Source of the DNA: Rhodococcus opacus B4
GTDB taxonomy: Bacteria > Actinomycetota > Actinomycetes > Mycobacteriales > Mycobacteriaceae
Assembly: GCF_000010805.1 (NCBI RefSeq)
Contig: NC_012522.1
Coordinates: forward strand, 2,542,001 to 2,606,000
Direction: 5' to 3'
DNA: 64,000 bases
The notes under the pieces are model-generated. The model searched no databases. It saw only the letters and a list, made by a program, of their open reading frames with translations, and had not been told where the DNA came from. The translations under genes were made by a program, and so were the position numbers. Below are positions 24,698 to 32,338 of this stretch, piece after piece; the stretch's first letter is position 1; the number at the start of each line of letters is the position of its first letter.

Positions 24698-25759
24698 TCA
24701 GCGTGGAGCGTGCATCGAGGCCTTGTGCGGTCCTGACGAGCGTCTCGGGATCAGCGTGGGCAGGGCCCGCCGGATCGGATCGCCGAGCGGGGTGGCGGCG
24801 AACATCAAATCGAGTGCGGTGGCAGCGATCTGGTCGAACGGAGTCCTGACCGAGGTCAGGGGAACCGGAAGTCGCTGCGACAGTGGGATGTCGTTGTAGC
24901 CGACCAGGGCCAAGTCTTCGCCGACCGACAGCGATCGCTGGTGTGCGGCGGCCATCACGCCGAGGGCCAAATTGTCGTTCGCGGCGAAGACCGCCGTCGG
25001 TCGGGTCGAGGACGCGAACAGGCGGCGTCCGGCTTCCTCGCCGCTTTCGATCCCGAAGCCGGACTCGATGATCCAGTCCGGGTTGATCGTGATCCCGGCC
25101 TCGTCGAGGGCCTTCGTTGCACCGGCGAGGCGGCCGGTGGCGGTGGAGGTGAACAACGGGCCGGACAGGACCGCAATATCGGTGTGTCCGAGGTCGATCA
25201 GATGCCGGGTCGCGAGGTAGCCACCGGCTTCGTCGTCGCCGACCGACGAGGGACTGATGCCGTCGGTGCGCAGGACCAGAGCGTGCGGCACATCCTGGTC
25301 CCGCAGCTGACGAGGGAGGGGGTCGTCGCGTCGACTGGAGGCGATGATCAGACCGTCGACATTGCGGGCGAGGAGGGTGCGCGCAGCTTCGCCTTCGTCG
25401 GTGGGGTCGTCGCCGGTCGTCGCGACCACGGTGAAGTACCCGAGCCGATGCGCAGCTCGGCCGATCGCCTCGAACATCAGGGCCATGACGGTGTCGCTGA
25501 GTCGCGGGACGAGGACACCGATGGTGGCGGTCTGCCCGCGCCGGAGGCTGGAAGCGAAGGTGTTGCGCCGGTAGCCGAGCTGGTCGGCGACCGCCCGCAC
25601 CCGCTCGGCGGTAGCCGACCGGGACGGTGGAACCCGGTCGTCGAGCACCCGGCTCACCGTCGAGGTGCTGACCCCGGCTGCCTCCGCGACCTCCCGGAGC
25701 GTGACCACCCGGCTTCTGTTGTCCCGCGGTTGCTGCTGCGCGCTCGTGTTCGATTCCAT
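24698..25759 (-). CDS. LacI-family regulator of the aldolase/transporter unit
   Basis: This 353-residue LacI protein has the DNA-binding domain at residues 19-70 (VTLREVAEAAGVSTSTVSRVLDD, then GYRRNTFASSLRRG) and a periplasmic-binding-like ligand domain (TIGVLVPRLSDTVMALMFEAIGRAAHRLGYFTVV, VDGLIIASS, AVFAANDNLALGVMAA). AGAAGG precedes the ATG. It is divergent from the aldolase gene, and the shared promoter holds a double CG-centred palindrome of the kind LacI proteins bind. It should repress the aldolase, Nramp-like transporter and YciI genes until a sugar-acid-like or related ligand is present. Confidence 0.9.
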   Translation of the reverse strand: MESNTSAQQQPRDNRSRVVTLREVAEAAGVSTSTVSRVLDDRVPPSRSATAERVRAVADQLGYRRNTFASSLRRGQTATIGVLVPRLSDTVMALMFEAIGRAAHRLGYFTVVATTGDDPTDEGEAARTLLARNVDGLIIASSRRDDPLPRQLRDQDVPHALVLRTDGISPSSVGDDEAGGYLATRHLIDLGHTDIAVLSGPLFTSTATGRLAGATKALDEAGITINPDWIIESGFGIESGEEAGRRLFASSTRPTAVFAANDNLALGVMAAAHQRSLSVGEDLALVGYNDIPLSQRLPVPLTSVRTPFDQIAATALDLMFAATPLGDPIRRALPTLIPRRSSGPHKASMHAPR

Positions 25760-25879
25760 CGATTTCCTTCTCTACCGTCCCGGCACCCCCAAACGCCCGC
25801 CGGGCCGCCCTGATCACACCCGATTTGGCACGTGACGCTTGACACAGTGACCGATTCTACTGCACGATGAAATCGTTCA

Positions 25880-25905
25880 CGGGAACGTTCCCGGGAACGT
25901 TTGCA
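25880..25905. promoter_or_regulatory. Double LacI-type operator
   Basis: CGGGAACGTT occurs twice, at 25880-25889 and 25892-25901, a 12-base tandem repeat. The centres form two overlapping perfect palindromes: GGGAACGTTCCC at 25881-25892 and AACGTTCCCGGGAACGTT at 25884-25901. It lies 28-53 bases upstream of the aldolase start, in the region shared with the divergent lacI-type gene. Confidence 0.8.
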
Positions 25906-25932
25906 ATACTTCTTCGAGGGAAAGAGCACCCC

Positions 25933-26871
25933 ATGAGCACACTCGACCTCCGCGGCCTGACCCCGGCGCCGGTGACCCCGTTCACCCGGGACGGCGCCGT
26001 CGACTACGACGCCATCTCGCGCCTCGGCTCGTGGCTCGGCAGTGTCGACGGCGTCAAGGGCCTGGTCGTCCTCGGCCACGCCGGCGAGGGCACCTTCCTC
26101 ACCCAGGACGAGCAGGTCCGCGTCATCGCCGCGTTCAAGGACTCCGTCGACGGCCGGCTGCCGATCATCGCCGGCATCACCGGCGAGGGCACCGCCGTCT
26201 CGGTGGAAGAAGCCCAGCGCGCCGTGGACGCCGGCGCCTCCGCCGGTCTGGTGTACCCGTCGCACGGGTGGCTGCGGTTCGGCTACCAGGACGGTGCCCC
26301 GCAGGATCGCTACAAGGCCATTTACGAAGGCTCCGGCCTGCCGCTGATCCTGTTCCAGTACCCGGACGCCACCAAGGCCACCTACAACCTGGACACCCAG
26401 CTCGAGATCGCCGCCCAGCCCGGCGTGTTCGCCACCAAGAACGGGGTGCGGAACATGCGCCGCTGGGACCGGGAGATCCCGGTGCTGCGTCGCGAGAACC
26501 CCGACCTGCAGATCCTGAGCTGCCATGACGAGTACCTGCTGCACACGGTGTTCGACGTCGACGGCCTGCTGGTCGGCTACGGCGGACTCGCTCCCGAGCC
26601 GCTGGTCGAGCTCATCGCAGCCGGCAAGGCCAAGGACTACCCCGCAGCTCGCGCCATCCATGACCGCCTGCTGCCGGTGACGGCCAACGTCTACCACCGC
26701 GGCTCGCACATGGAAGGCACCGTCGCCCTGAAGGAGGGTCTGGTCGCCCGCGGCATCCTCGAGCACGCCACCGTCCGCCCGCCGTTGCTGCCGCTGGCCG
26801 AGGGCGCGGGCGCCGAGATCGCCGCCGCTTTGCAGTCGGCCGGACTGTCCTCGGTCACCGTCCCCGCCTGA
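25933..26871 (+). CDS. Dihydrodipicolinate-synthase-family aldolase/lyase
   Basis: This 312-residue protein is a DapA-superfamily barrel: LRGLTPAPVTPFTRDGAVDYDAI at the start, Tyr143 in ILFQYPD, and Schiff-base Lys169 in VFATKNGVRN. The usual GTTGE loop reads GHAGEGTFL (residues 48-56), so it is not a true DapA. Family members split or dehydrate 2-keto acids through a Lys imine. GAGGGAAAG precedes the ATG at 25933. It is the first gene of a unit with an Nramp-like transporter and a YciI protein. The substrate is unknown; a keto-deoxy sugar acid or a similar 2-oxo acid is plausible. Confidence 0.82.
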   Translation: MSTLDLRGLTPAPVTPFTRDGAVDYDAISRLGSWLGSVDGVKGLVVLGHAGEGTFLTQDEQVRVIAAFKDSVDGRLPIIAGITGEGTAVSVEEAQRAVDAGASAGLVYPSHGWLRFGYQDGAPQDRYKAIYEGSGLPLILFQYPDATKATYNLDTQLEIAAQPGVFATKNGVRNMRRWDREIPVLRRENPDLQILSCHDEYLLHTVFDVDGLLVGYGGLAPEPLVELIAAGKAKDYPAARAIHDRLLPVTANVYHRGSHMEGTVALKEGLVARGILEHATVRPPLLPLAEGAGAEIAAALQSAGLSSVTVPA

Positions 26872-27133
26872 GCCCAGCCCCACCCCTGCTGGACTCAGTT
26901 TCCCGGATTCGGCACACGAGTCCGCCGCCCGCGGCGCACCCCGCACTGCGTGCCGGTTCTGCCGCCCGGCCCGGACACCTCCGGCGCCGGGCGGCACCCC
27001 CCCGAGTAGTCCCGGGCCACTTCCGGCCCGCCGCGGCCGTGGTCGCCGAACTTCCCCCCTTCGAGCCGGCGCCGCCCACTTTCGGCGCCACTGTCCGCAT
27101 CGGCGGCTCGAACACCAGAAAGTAGGCTCATCG

Positions 27134-28429
27134 ATGAGTCAGCAATCTCGTACAGCAGCCGAATCGGCCGGAGGCGAATCAGTGGTCTCAGGCACGCCCC
27201 GGCCGCCGGCGGAACCCCGACGGTCGCAGCGAACCTGGATGCGCACCCTCGCGATGGCAGGCCCGGCCTTCATCGCAGGTGCATGGCAGTTCGGACCCGG
27301 CAACCTCGCCAGCGCCGTCCAGGCCGGCAGCGAATTCAGCTACTCCCTGATCTGGGTGATCGCCCTGTCGACGATCTTCATGCTGGTCTACGCCGACATG
27401 AGCGTGCGACTGGGCATCCGCACCCCGGTGTCCATGATCAGCTCGGTCAAGGACATCCTCGGCCGACGCGTCGGAACCGCCGCCGGAATCGGCGTCTTCA
27501 TCATCACGCTGTGTTTCTCGGTCGGCAACGCCGTCGGCTCCGGCCTCGGCCTGTCCATGGTCTTCGGCGGCTCCCCGCTCATCTGGTCCGCGGTCTGCAC
27601 CGTCTTCGTCGGCCTGATCCTGCTGTTCCGCAACGTCTACCGCACCGTCGAACGCATCCTGCTGGTCATCGTCGCGCTGTTGGCCGCCACCTTCATCTTC
27701 AGTGCCGTCATCGCCCAACCCGACTGGTTCCAGGCCGTGAACGGACTCGTCCCCTCCATCCCGCCCGGCGGACAGCTGCTCGTCGTAGCCTTGGTCGGCA
27801 CCAATTTCTCCCTCAACGCCGCGTTCTTCACCTCCTACGGCACCCACGAACGCAAGCGCACCGAAGCCGAGTACCGGCAGACCACCATCGCCGACACCAT
27901 CCCCGGGATCGTGGCACCGGGCATCATGACCTCCCTGGTCATCATCGTCGCCGCCGCCGTCCTCGGCCGGCAGAACGCCGAAGCCACCACCCTCGCGGGC
28001 TTGGCCAAGATCTTCGAACCCATCGCCGGGCCCATCGGATCAACCATTTTCGCGCTCGGGTTGTCCGGCGCCGCATTCTCCGCGATGGTCGCCAACGCCA
28101 CCGCCGGCGGCACCATGTTCTCCGACGGCCTCGGCAAAGGCGCCTCCCCGAGCACCCCGACCGCCAAGCGCACCAGCGCCGCCATCCTCACCTTCGGCCT
28201 CGTGATCACCCTTCTGTTCACGAAATCCCCGGTGCAGCTGATCATCGTCGCTCAAGCCCTGACCGTGCTCATCGCGCCGTTCCTCGGGTTCCTGCTCTTC
28301 GTGATGAGCAACAACACCGCGCTGATGGGCAACCTGCGCAACACCTGGTGGAAGAACGTCGTCGGCGCCCTCGGCTTCGTGTCCATCCTGTCCCTGTCCG
28401 GCCTGTTGATCTACGAACTGCTCGGCTGA
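27134..28429 (+). CDS. Nramp-superfamily transporter lacking metal-binding residues
   Basis: This 431-residue membrane protein has about 11 hydrophobic helices and the Nramp fold pattern. The helix-1 motif DPGN of metal carriers is GPGN here (residues 54-57, FGPGNLAS). The helix-6 Met-Pro-His segment of metal carriers is replaced by NFSLNAAFFTSYGTHERKR (about 224-242). In Nramp proteins the helix-1 Asp and helix-6 Met bind Mn or Fe, so metal transport is doubtful. It is cotranscribed with an aldolase under a LacI regulator, which points to an organic substrate. It is likely the uptake system for the molecule the aldolase breaks down; this is inference. Confidence 0.8.
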   Translation: MSQQSRTAAESAGGESVVSGTPRPPAEPRRSQRTWMRTLAMAGPAFIAGAWQFGPGNLASAVQAGSEFSYSLIWVIALSTIFMLVYADMSVRLGIRTPVSMISSVKDILGRRVGTAAGIGVFIITLCFSVGNAVGSGLGLSMVFGGSPLIWSAVCTVFVGLILLFRNVYRTVERILLVIVALLAATFIFSAVIAQPDWFQAVNGLVPSIPPGGQLLVVALVGTNFSLNAAFFTSYGTHERKRTEAEYRQTTIADTIPGIVAPGIMTSLVIIVAAAVLGRQNAEATTLAGLAKIFEPIAGPIGSTIFALGLSGAAFSAMVANATAGGTMFSDGLGKGASPSTPTAKRTSAAILTFGLVITLLFTKSPVQLIIVAQALTVLIAPFLGFLLFVMSNNTALMGNLRNTWWKNVVGALGFVSILSLSGLLIYELLG

Positions 28430-28600
28430 GCCAAACCAAGCCGCACGCCGGACACGACCGGTTGCGTCACCGGGTCGGCGCGCCGACCCGTCGCACCCTG
28501 ACCATTGCCCGCAGACCCCGTCCCGGTCGTCGTACGACTGCGGCAACCGCGCCCGGACCACCGAATCCTGAAATTCTTTGTCCCACTGGGAAGTGAGAGC

Positions 28601-28939
28601 ATGCCCTACTTCGTCGTCGAATACAGCTACACCGCCGAGACCACCGCCGGCCGTGACACCCACCGAGCCGCGCACCGGGCCTGGCTCGCCGACCTCGTCG
28701 ACACCGGCACCGTCATCACCTGCGGCCCCTACGGCAACGACGCAGGCGCCTTCATCATCGTCAACGCAGACACCACCGAGACGGTCCGAGCACTCTTCGC
28801 CGACGATCCCTTCGCCGTCCACGGACTCGTGCCTGACCAACGCATTCTGCACTGGACACCCGTCCTCGGAAACCTCGACGCGTCAGACGCCATCAGCCAA
28901 GCAGAACTGTCGTCCCGCCCGGGCGGCTCACACTCCTGA
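28601..28939 (+). CDS. YciI-family protein
   Basis: This 112-residue protein has the YciI ferredoxin-like fold pattern: MPYFVVEYSYTAE, HRAAHRAWLADLVDTGTVITCGPY, AGAFIIVNADTTETVRALFADDPFAVHGL. The conserved His and Asp pair (HRAWLADL, ADDPF) is present. Family members include dehydrochlorinase-like and lactone-handling enzymes, but most have no assigned reaction. The ATG at 28601 is preferred because the frame upstream is not YciI-like. It follows the Nramp-like gene by 171 bases and is probably in the same unit. Its end overlaps the converging MpaB-type gene by 12 bases. Confidence 0.82.
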   Translation: MPYFVVEYSYTAETTAGRDTHRAAHRAWLADLVDTGTVITCGPYGNDAGAFIIVNADTTETVRALFADDPFAVHGLVPDQRILHWTPVLGNLDASDAISQAELSSRPGGSHS

Positions 28940-29782
28940 TCCCTTTACCTCGCACGCCTTGCGCGCAATCGGAGTCAGCCGCCACCGCTCGGGCAGGATC
29001 CGGAAACCGATCCGCACGGCGGCGCCGAATCGGCGGAGCCTGCGCTCGTCGGCGGCGGACCACTCCCAGCCGAGCGTGTCGCGGGCGACGGGAGGCAGCG
29101 TTCCCCGGGCGATCCACACGAGCAGCCGTCCGATCACGGGACCGACGAGACGCCACACGATCGCGGGGATGCGATCGTCGGGGCGAGGGGTCGGCAGCCC
29201 GCCCAGCAACTTCGACCGGCGCACCGTGTCGGTCTTCGCGAGAACGGTGCCGACCATCTCGTTCCAGTAGTCGACGAAATCCGCATACGTCTCGGGCAGA
29301 TTCGTGGCCGACACCCCGTAGAGCGCGTACCACTGCTTCGACTCCTGGTACAGCAGCTCCTTCTCGGCCTGACTCAGCGGTTCTCCGAAGTACTCGGCGA
29401 CCACGTACTGGGTGGCCAGGAACGTGGCATGCGCCCAGAAATACGGGCCGGGGTTCAGGGCGTGATACCGCCGGCCGTCGTCCGTGGTGCCCTTGATGTC
29501 CTTGTGCATGTCGCGGATCGTCTGGGCCTCCGCACCCGTCGGATCGTAGAGCGCACGGATGATCGGTCCCGCGGAACGGGCCAGCCGGGCCAACTCGTTG
29601 TCGAAGACGGTCGAGTGCTGCACGAGCGCGGCGTCGATGACGGGGTGCATCACCTGCAGCGTGCCCGACCACGAGATGAGCAGCGCGGTTCGCCAGTCGC
29701 CGAACCGGTGCCACGTCAGCGACTCCGGCCCGAGTGGCGGCAGAGCCGAACGGCGTTGGGACGGAAGCTCGGTGGTGGTCAT
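28928..29782 (-). CDS. Oxygenase MpaB family protein (DUF2236)
   Basis: This 284-residue protein matches the DUF2236/MpaB family, which includes latex-clearing protein and MpaB oxygenases that bind heme: FGDWRTALLISWSGTLQVMHPVIDAALVQHS near the N-terminus, IRDMHKDIKG, ALNPGPYFWAHATFLATQYVVAEYFG and a C-terminal region rich in basic residues. AGGAGATC precedes the ATG at 29782. The substrate is unknown, and many family members in rhodococci are uncharacterised. A 28-base palindrome and a divergent TetR gene lie just upstream, so expression is probably induced by a small ligand. Confidence 0.82.
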   Translation of the reverse strand: MTTTELPSQRRSALPPLGPESLTWHRFGDWRTALLISWSGTLQVMHPVIDAALVQHSTVFDNELARLARSAGPIIRALYDPTGAEAQTIRDMHKDIKGTTDDGRRYHALNPGPYFWAHATFLATQYVVAEYFGEPLSQAEKELLYQESKQWYALYGVSATNLPETYADFVDYWNEMVGTVLAKTDTVRRSKLLGGLPTPRPDDRIPAIVWRLVGPVIGRLLVWIARGTLPPVARDTLGWEWSAADERRLRRFGAAVRIGFRILPERWRLTPIARKACEVKGSGV

Positions 29783-29830
29783 GGCGATCTCCTGATGCGG
29801 TTCGATCGGGGACGTGATGCATTCAGGATG

Positions 29831-29858
29831 ACTGTTGACATCACATGATGTCAACAGT
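29831..29858. promoter_or_regulatory. TetR operator, 28-base inverted repeat
   Basis: Two perfect 13-base arms, ACTGTTGACATCA and its complement TGATGTCAACAGT, flank CA. It lies in the 130-base divergent region between the MpaB-family gene and a TetR gene, 48 bases from one start and 54 from the other. It is the clear operator candidate for that TetR. Confidence 0.85.
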
Positions 29859-29912
29859 CGGGACGCGAGCGCTCCCCGTTCGGCACACCGGAATCGGTGG
29901 GACGATGACGGG

Positions 29913-30563
29913 ATGAGCGACAGCGAGAACCCTCGTGGAGCGCCGCGCAAATGGCGTGGCCAAGAGCCCGACGACCGCCGTGCGGCGAGACGTGCCGCAC
30001 TGATCGAGGCCGGCCTGCAGATCATGGGAACCGAGGGAACGGCGGCCACGACGATGCGGGCGACCTGCCGTCAGGCAGGTCTCACCGAGCGCTACTTCTA
30101 CGAGAGTTTCGACAACCGGGAGGCGCTACTCGTCACCCTCCTCGACCACGTCGTCCTGGGAGCGAGGGACACCCTGCTCGGGGCGCTCGAGACGGCGCCA
30201 GACGATCCGGGCCGACTCGTCCGCCACGTCGTGAAGGCGTTCACCGGCTACATCGCCGAGGACCGGCGGCGGGGACGCATCATGTTCGTCGAGTCGCAGT
30301 CCGTGCCGGAACTGGCACAGCGCGGAGAACAACTCGTCGCCGAGTTCACCACTCCCATGGCGGCGGCACTGAAAATGCTGGGTGCCGACGGCGCACCCCG
30401 CGACGCCGTCAACACCCAGCTGAACGCGATCGCCCTGTTCGGGGCGATCGCCTTTCTGTATCAGCGCTGGCTCACCGGCAGCCCGAAGATCTCGCAGAAG
30501 CGGATCGTCGAGCACATCGCACTCACCATCGAGGCGCACGTGCCGGTGAACAGCACGCCCTAG
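29913..30563 (+). CDS. TetR-family regulator of the MpaB-type oxygenase
   Basis: This 216-residue TetR protein has a helix-turn-helix at about residues 23-70 (RRAALIEAGLQIMGTEGTAATTM, CRQAGLTERYFYESFDNREALL) and a helical ligand domain. The ATG at 29913 is used; a longer frame upstream runs through the palindrome and is unlikely to be translated. Divergent placement and the 28-base operator between the two genes indicate control of the MpaB-family gene and of itself. Its last four bases are shared with the converging DUF6069-type gene (CTAG). Confidence 0.87.
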   Translation: MSDSENPRGAPRKWRGQEPDDRRAARRAALIEAGLQIMGTEGTAATTMRATCRQAGLTERYFYESFDNREALLVTLLDHVVLGARDTLLGALETAPDDPGRLVRHVVKAFTGYIAEDRRRGRIMFVESQSVPELAQRGEQLVAEFTTPMAAALKMLGADGAPRDAVNTQLNAIALFGAIAFLYQRWLTGSPKISQKRIVEHIALTIEAHVPVNSTP

Positions 30564-31018
30564 ACGCGGACCAGCGGTCGCCGCATCGCTTCGAGACCGA
30601 CGACGATCACCACGGCGATCACCACGTGCATGACAGCAAGGGCGATGGTGCTGGCAGTGTCGAAGTCCGCTTGCACCGTGAGTGCGATCGTCGCCAGCGG
30701 CAGCAGCGCGCCGATCACCTCGGCGGGCCGGATGACTGCCACCCATTTGAGTGAGATGAGCGCGGCCAGTGTCATCCCGATCAGCGTCGGAACCACCGTC
30801 AGGATGACGACGCCTCCGGGGGCGACACTGCTGGTCGTGCCGGCGTCCGTCATCTCGAACGACCCGCCGGCGGCGAGCCCCAGCAGCCAGATGACCAGGT
30901 TCGGGACGAGCGCTCCGATGACGGTCGCGGCGACCGCCCAGGGCCGGCTCAGTTCGAGGGTCGCCGGATTGATCCGTGAGGTCGTGGTTGCAGAAATCGT
31001 GGCTCCGGTGTCGGACAT
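30560..31018 (-). CDS. Small membrane protein (DUF6069-like)
   Basis: This 152-residue protein has four hydrophobic segments (for example AAVIGALVPNLVIWLLGLAAG as read around residues 28-48, VVILTVVPTLIGMTLAALISL, VIGALLPLATIALTVQ, ALAVMHVVIAVVIVVGLEAM). The layout resembles the actinobacterial DUF6069 family of unknown function. AGGGAG precedes the ATG at 31018. A longer in-frame start at 31075 is less likely. It is convergent with the TetR gene, sharing a CTAG at the stops. Confidence 0.7.
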   Translation of the reverse strand: MSDTGATISATTTSRINPATLELSRPWAVAATVIGALVPNLVIWLLGLAAGGSFEMTDAGTTSSVAPGGVVILTVVPTLIGMTLAALISLKWVAVIRPAEVIGALLPLATIALTVQADFDTASTIALAVMHVVIAVVIVVGLEAMRRPLVRV

Positions 31019-31189
31019 GATCTGTACTCCCTGTCGAGTGGCTCGAATTGCTACTGACCGATCGTGCAACCTCAACCATTGTTCGGGTCAAGGCGTGAAA
31101 TCGAGGTCGTTTCGGTGGGACCTGACCATTAGACCCGCGCGGTGCGGAAAACTCATCGCGATCAGCCCGAACCGGCAACCTGAGGGAAG

Positions 31190-31738
31190 ATGGCCACTAT
31201 GAACGCCGTCCCCACACCCCCCGGCCGATCGCGCGCGCTCCCCAACCCGCTCCGCGTCCTTGCGCGGTGGCTGGGCACCCAGGAATGGGTGATGCGAATG
31301 GCGCCGGTCATCATCTGGCTGGAGTCACACCTGCGCGCGTGGACCGGGAACCGCGTGAGCCTCCTCGGAATCGCCGGCCTGCAGTCCCTGCAGGTGACGG
31401 TCCCGGGACGCAAAAGCGGCACCCCGCGGACGACCGCACTGCTCTGCATTCCGTACGGCGACGGATACATCGTCACCGGTTCCAACTGGGGACGGCCCGA
31501 GCACCCGGCCTGGTCGGCGAATCTTCGCGCGGCAGACGAAGCGCTCGTGAAGGCCGGGGCACGTGAGTCCCGGATGCGCGTCCGCATGGTCACCGGCGAC
31601 GAACGCGAAAACCTGTGGAAATTCGTCGTCGACTACTGGCCCGGATACCGCATGGAGCACCGGCGGTCCGGGGGACGCGAGTTCCGGCTGTTCGTCCTGG
31701 AACCCACCCGGACGGCTACGACAACGCGCGAATCCTGA
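31190..31738 (+). CDS. Deazaflavin-dependent nitroreductase family protein (Ddn-like)
   Basis: This 182-residue protein has the split-barrel pattern of the F420-dependent nitroreductase family: LQSLQVTVPGRKSGTPRTTALLCIPYGDGYIVTGSNWG, then PAWSANLRAADEALVKAG and a C-terminal DYWPGYRMEHRRSG. Known members reduce quinones or nitro compounds with reduced F420. ATG codons at 31190 and 31199 are both possible; GAGGGA is close to both. It converges with the TetR gene at 31716, overlapping it by 23 bases. The substrate is unknown. Confidence 0.82.
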   Translation: MATMNAVPTPPGRSRALPNPLRVLARWLGTQEWVMRMAPVIIWLESHLRAWTGNRVSLLGIAGLQSLQVTVPGRKSGTPRTTALLCIPYGDGYIVTGSNWGRPEHPAWSANLRAADEALVKAGARESRMRVRMVTGDERENLWKFVVDYWPGYRMEHRRSGGREFRLFVLEPTRTATTTRES

Positions 31739-32171
31739 AGACCGGCTCCACGAAGCGTTCGACGATGTGACGCTCGGCGGCCGGGTCCGGCAACGGCCAG
31801 GTCAACAGTGCCAGGACGACACGCACCATCCATCCGGCGGCCTCCTCGTCGGGCGCGATGCGGGTGAGCGAGATCGCCACCCGCCCGAGTTCGGGCGCGC
31901 GGGCCAGATACTCGTCCGTGCTCCGCGGATGCGCCCCGGCCAGCCACCGGACCAGGGTGGGCTCCGCACGGATCTCCACCAACGCGGCAAGGATCGCCTC
32001 GACGATCCGCTCCGCGTTCTCGAACGGTTGCAACGCGGCCTCGATGCGTTCCGCTACGGCGTCCGCAGCCCGGGACATCACGGCCTCGACGAGCGCCCGC
32101 TTGCCCCCGACATACCGGTAGAGCGTGGCGCGCGAGCACCCGGCACGCGCGGCGACCCGGTCGACGTCCAC
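31716..32171 (-). CDS. TetR-like regulator with missing first helix
   Basis: This 151-residue protein starts in the middle of a TetR DNA-binding domain: VDVDRVAARAGCSRATLYRYVGGKRALVEAVM. The usual preceding helix is absent. The reading frame stays open for about ten codons upstream (GLVPADHGDG, which looks like the end of that helix) and is then blocked by TGA at 32202-32204, while the adjacent frame reads SHDAAVRSR. That suggests a frameshift or truncation; the only start is a GTG at 32171 with no clear ribosome site. It may be a pseudogene. The ligand domain (residues 40-151) looks intact. Confidence 0.6.
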   Translation of the reverse strand: MDVDRVAARAGCSRATLYRYVGGKRALVEAVMSRAADAVAERIEAALQPFENAERIVEAILAALVEIRAEPTLVRWLAGAHPRSTDEYLARAPELGRVAISLTRIAPDEEAAGWMVRVVLALLTWPLPDPAAERHIVERFVEPVFRIRALS

Positions 32172-32338
32172 CCCGTCGCCGTGATCAGCGGGGACGAGAC
32201 CTCACAGCCGCGTCGTGAGACACCGGCGAAAGCCATCCGAACAGCAGAATCTCACCCTGCTCCCCACCCTTGACAGCACTCGGGTTCGACGCGAACTGTG
32301 TTGATCGATAACAGGTTCTCGCCCGCAAGGAGTGCTCG

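Noticed and set aside
27134-28429. Calling the Nramp-like gene an Mn/Fe importer
   Set aside because: The helix-1 Asp and the helix-6 Met-Pro-His of metal carriers are missing and the neighbours are catabolic genes.
29821-29913. The palindrome as a mobile-element end or attachment site
   Set aside because: It has no direct repeats or transposase nearby and sits exactly between a TetR gene and its likely target.
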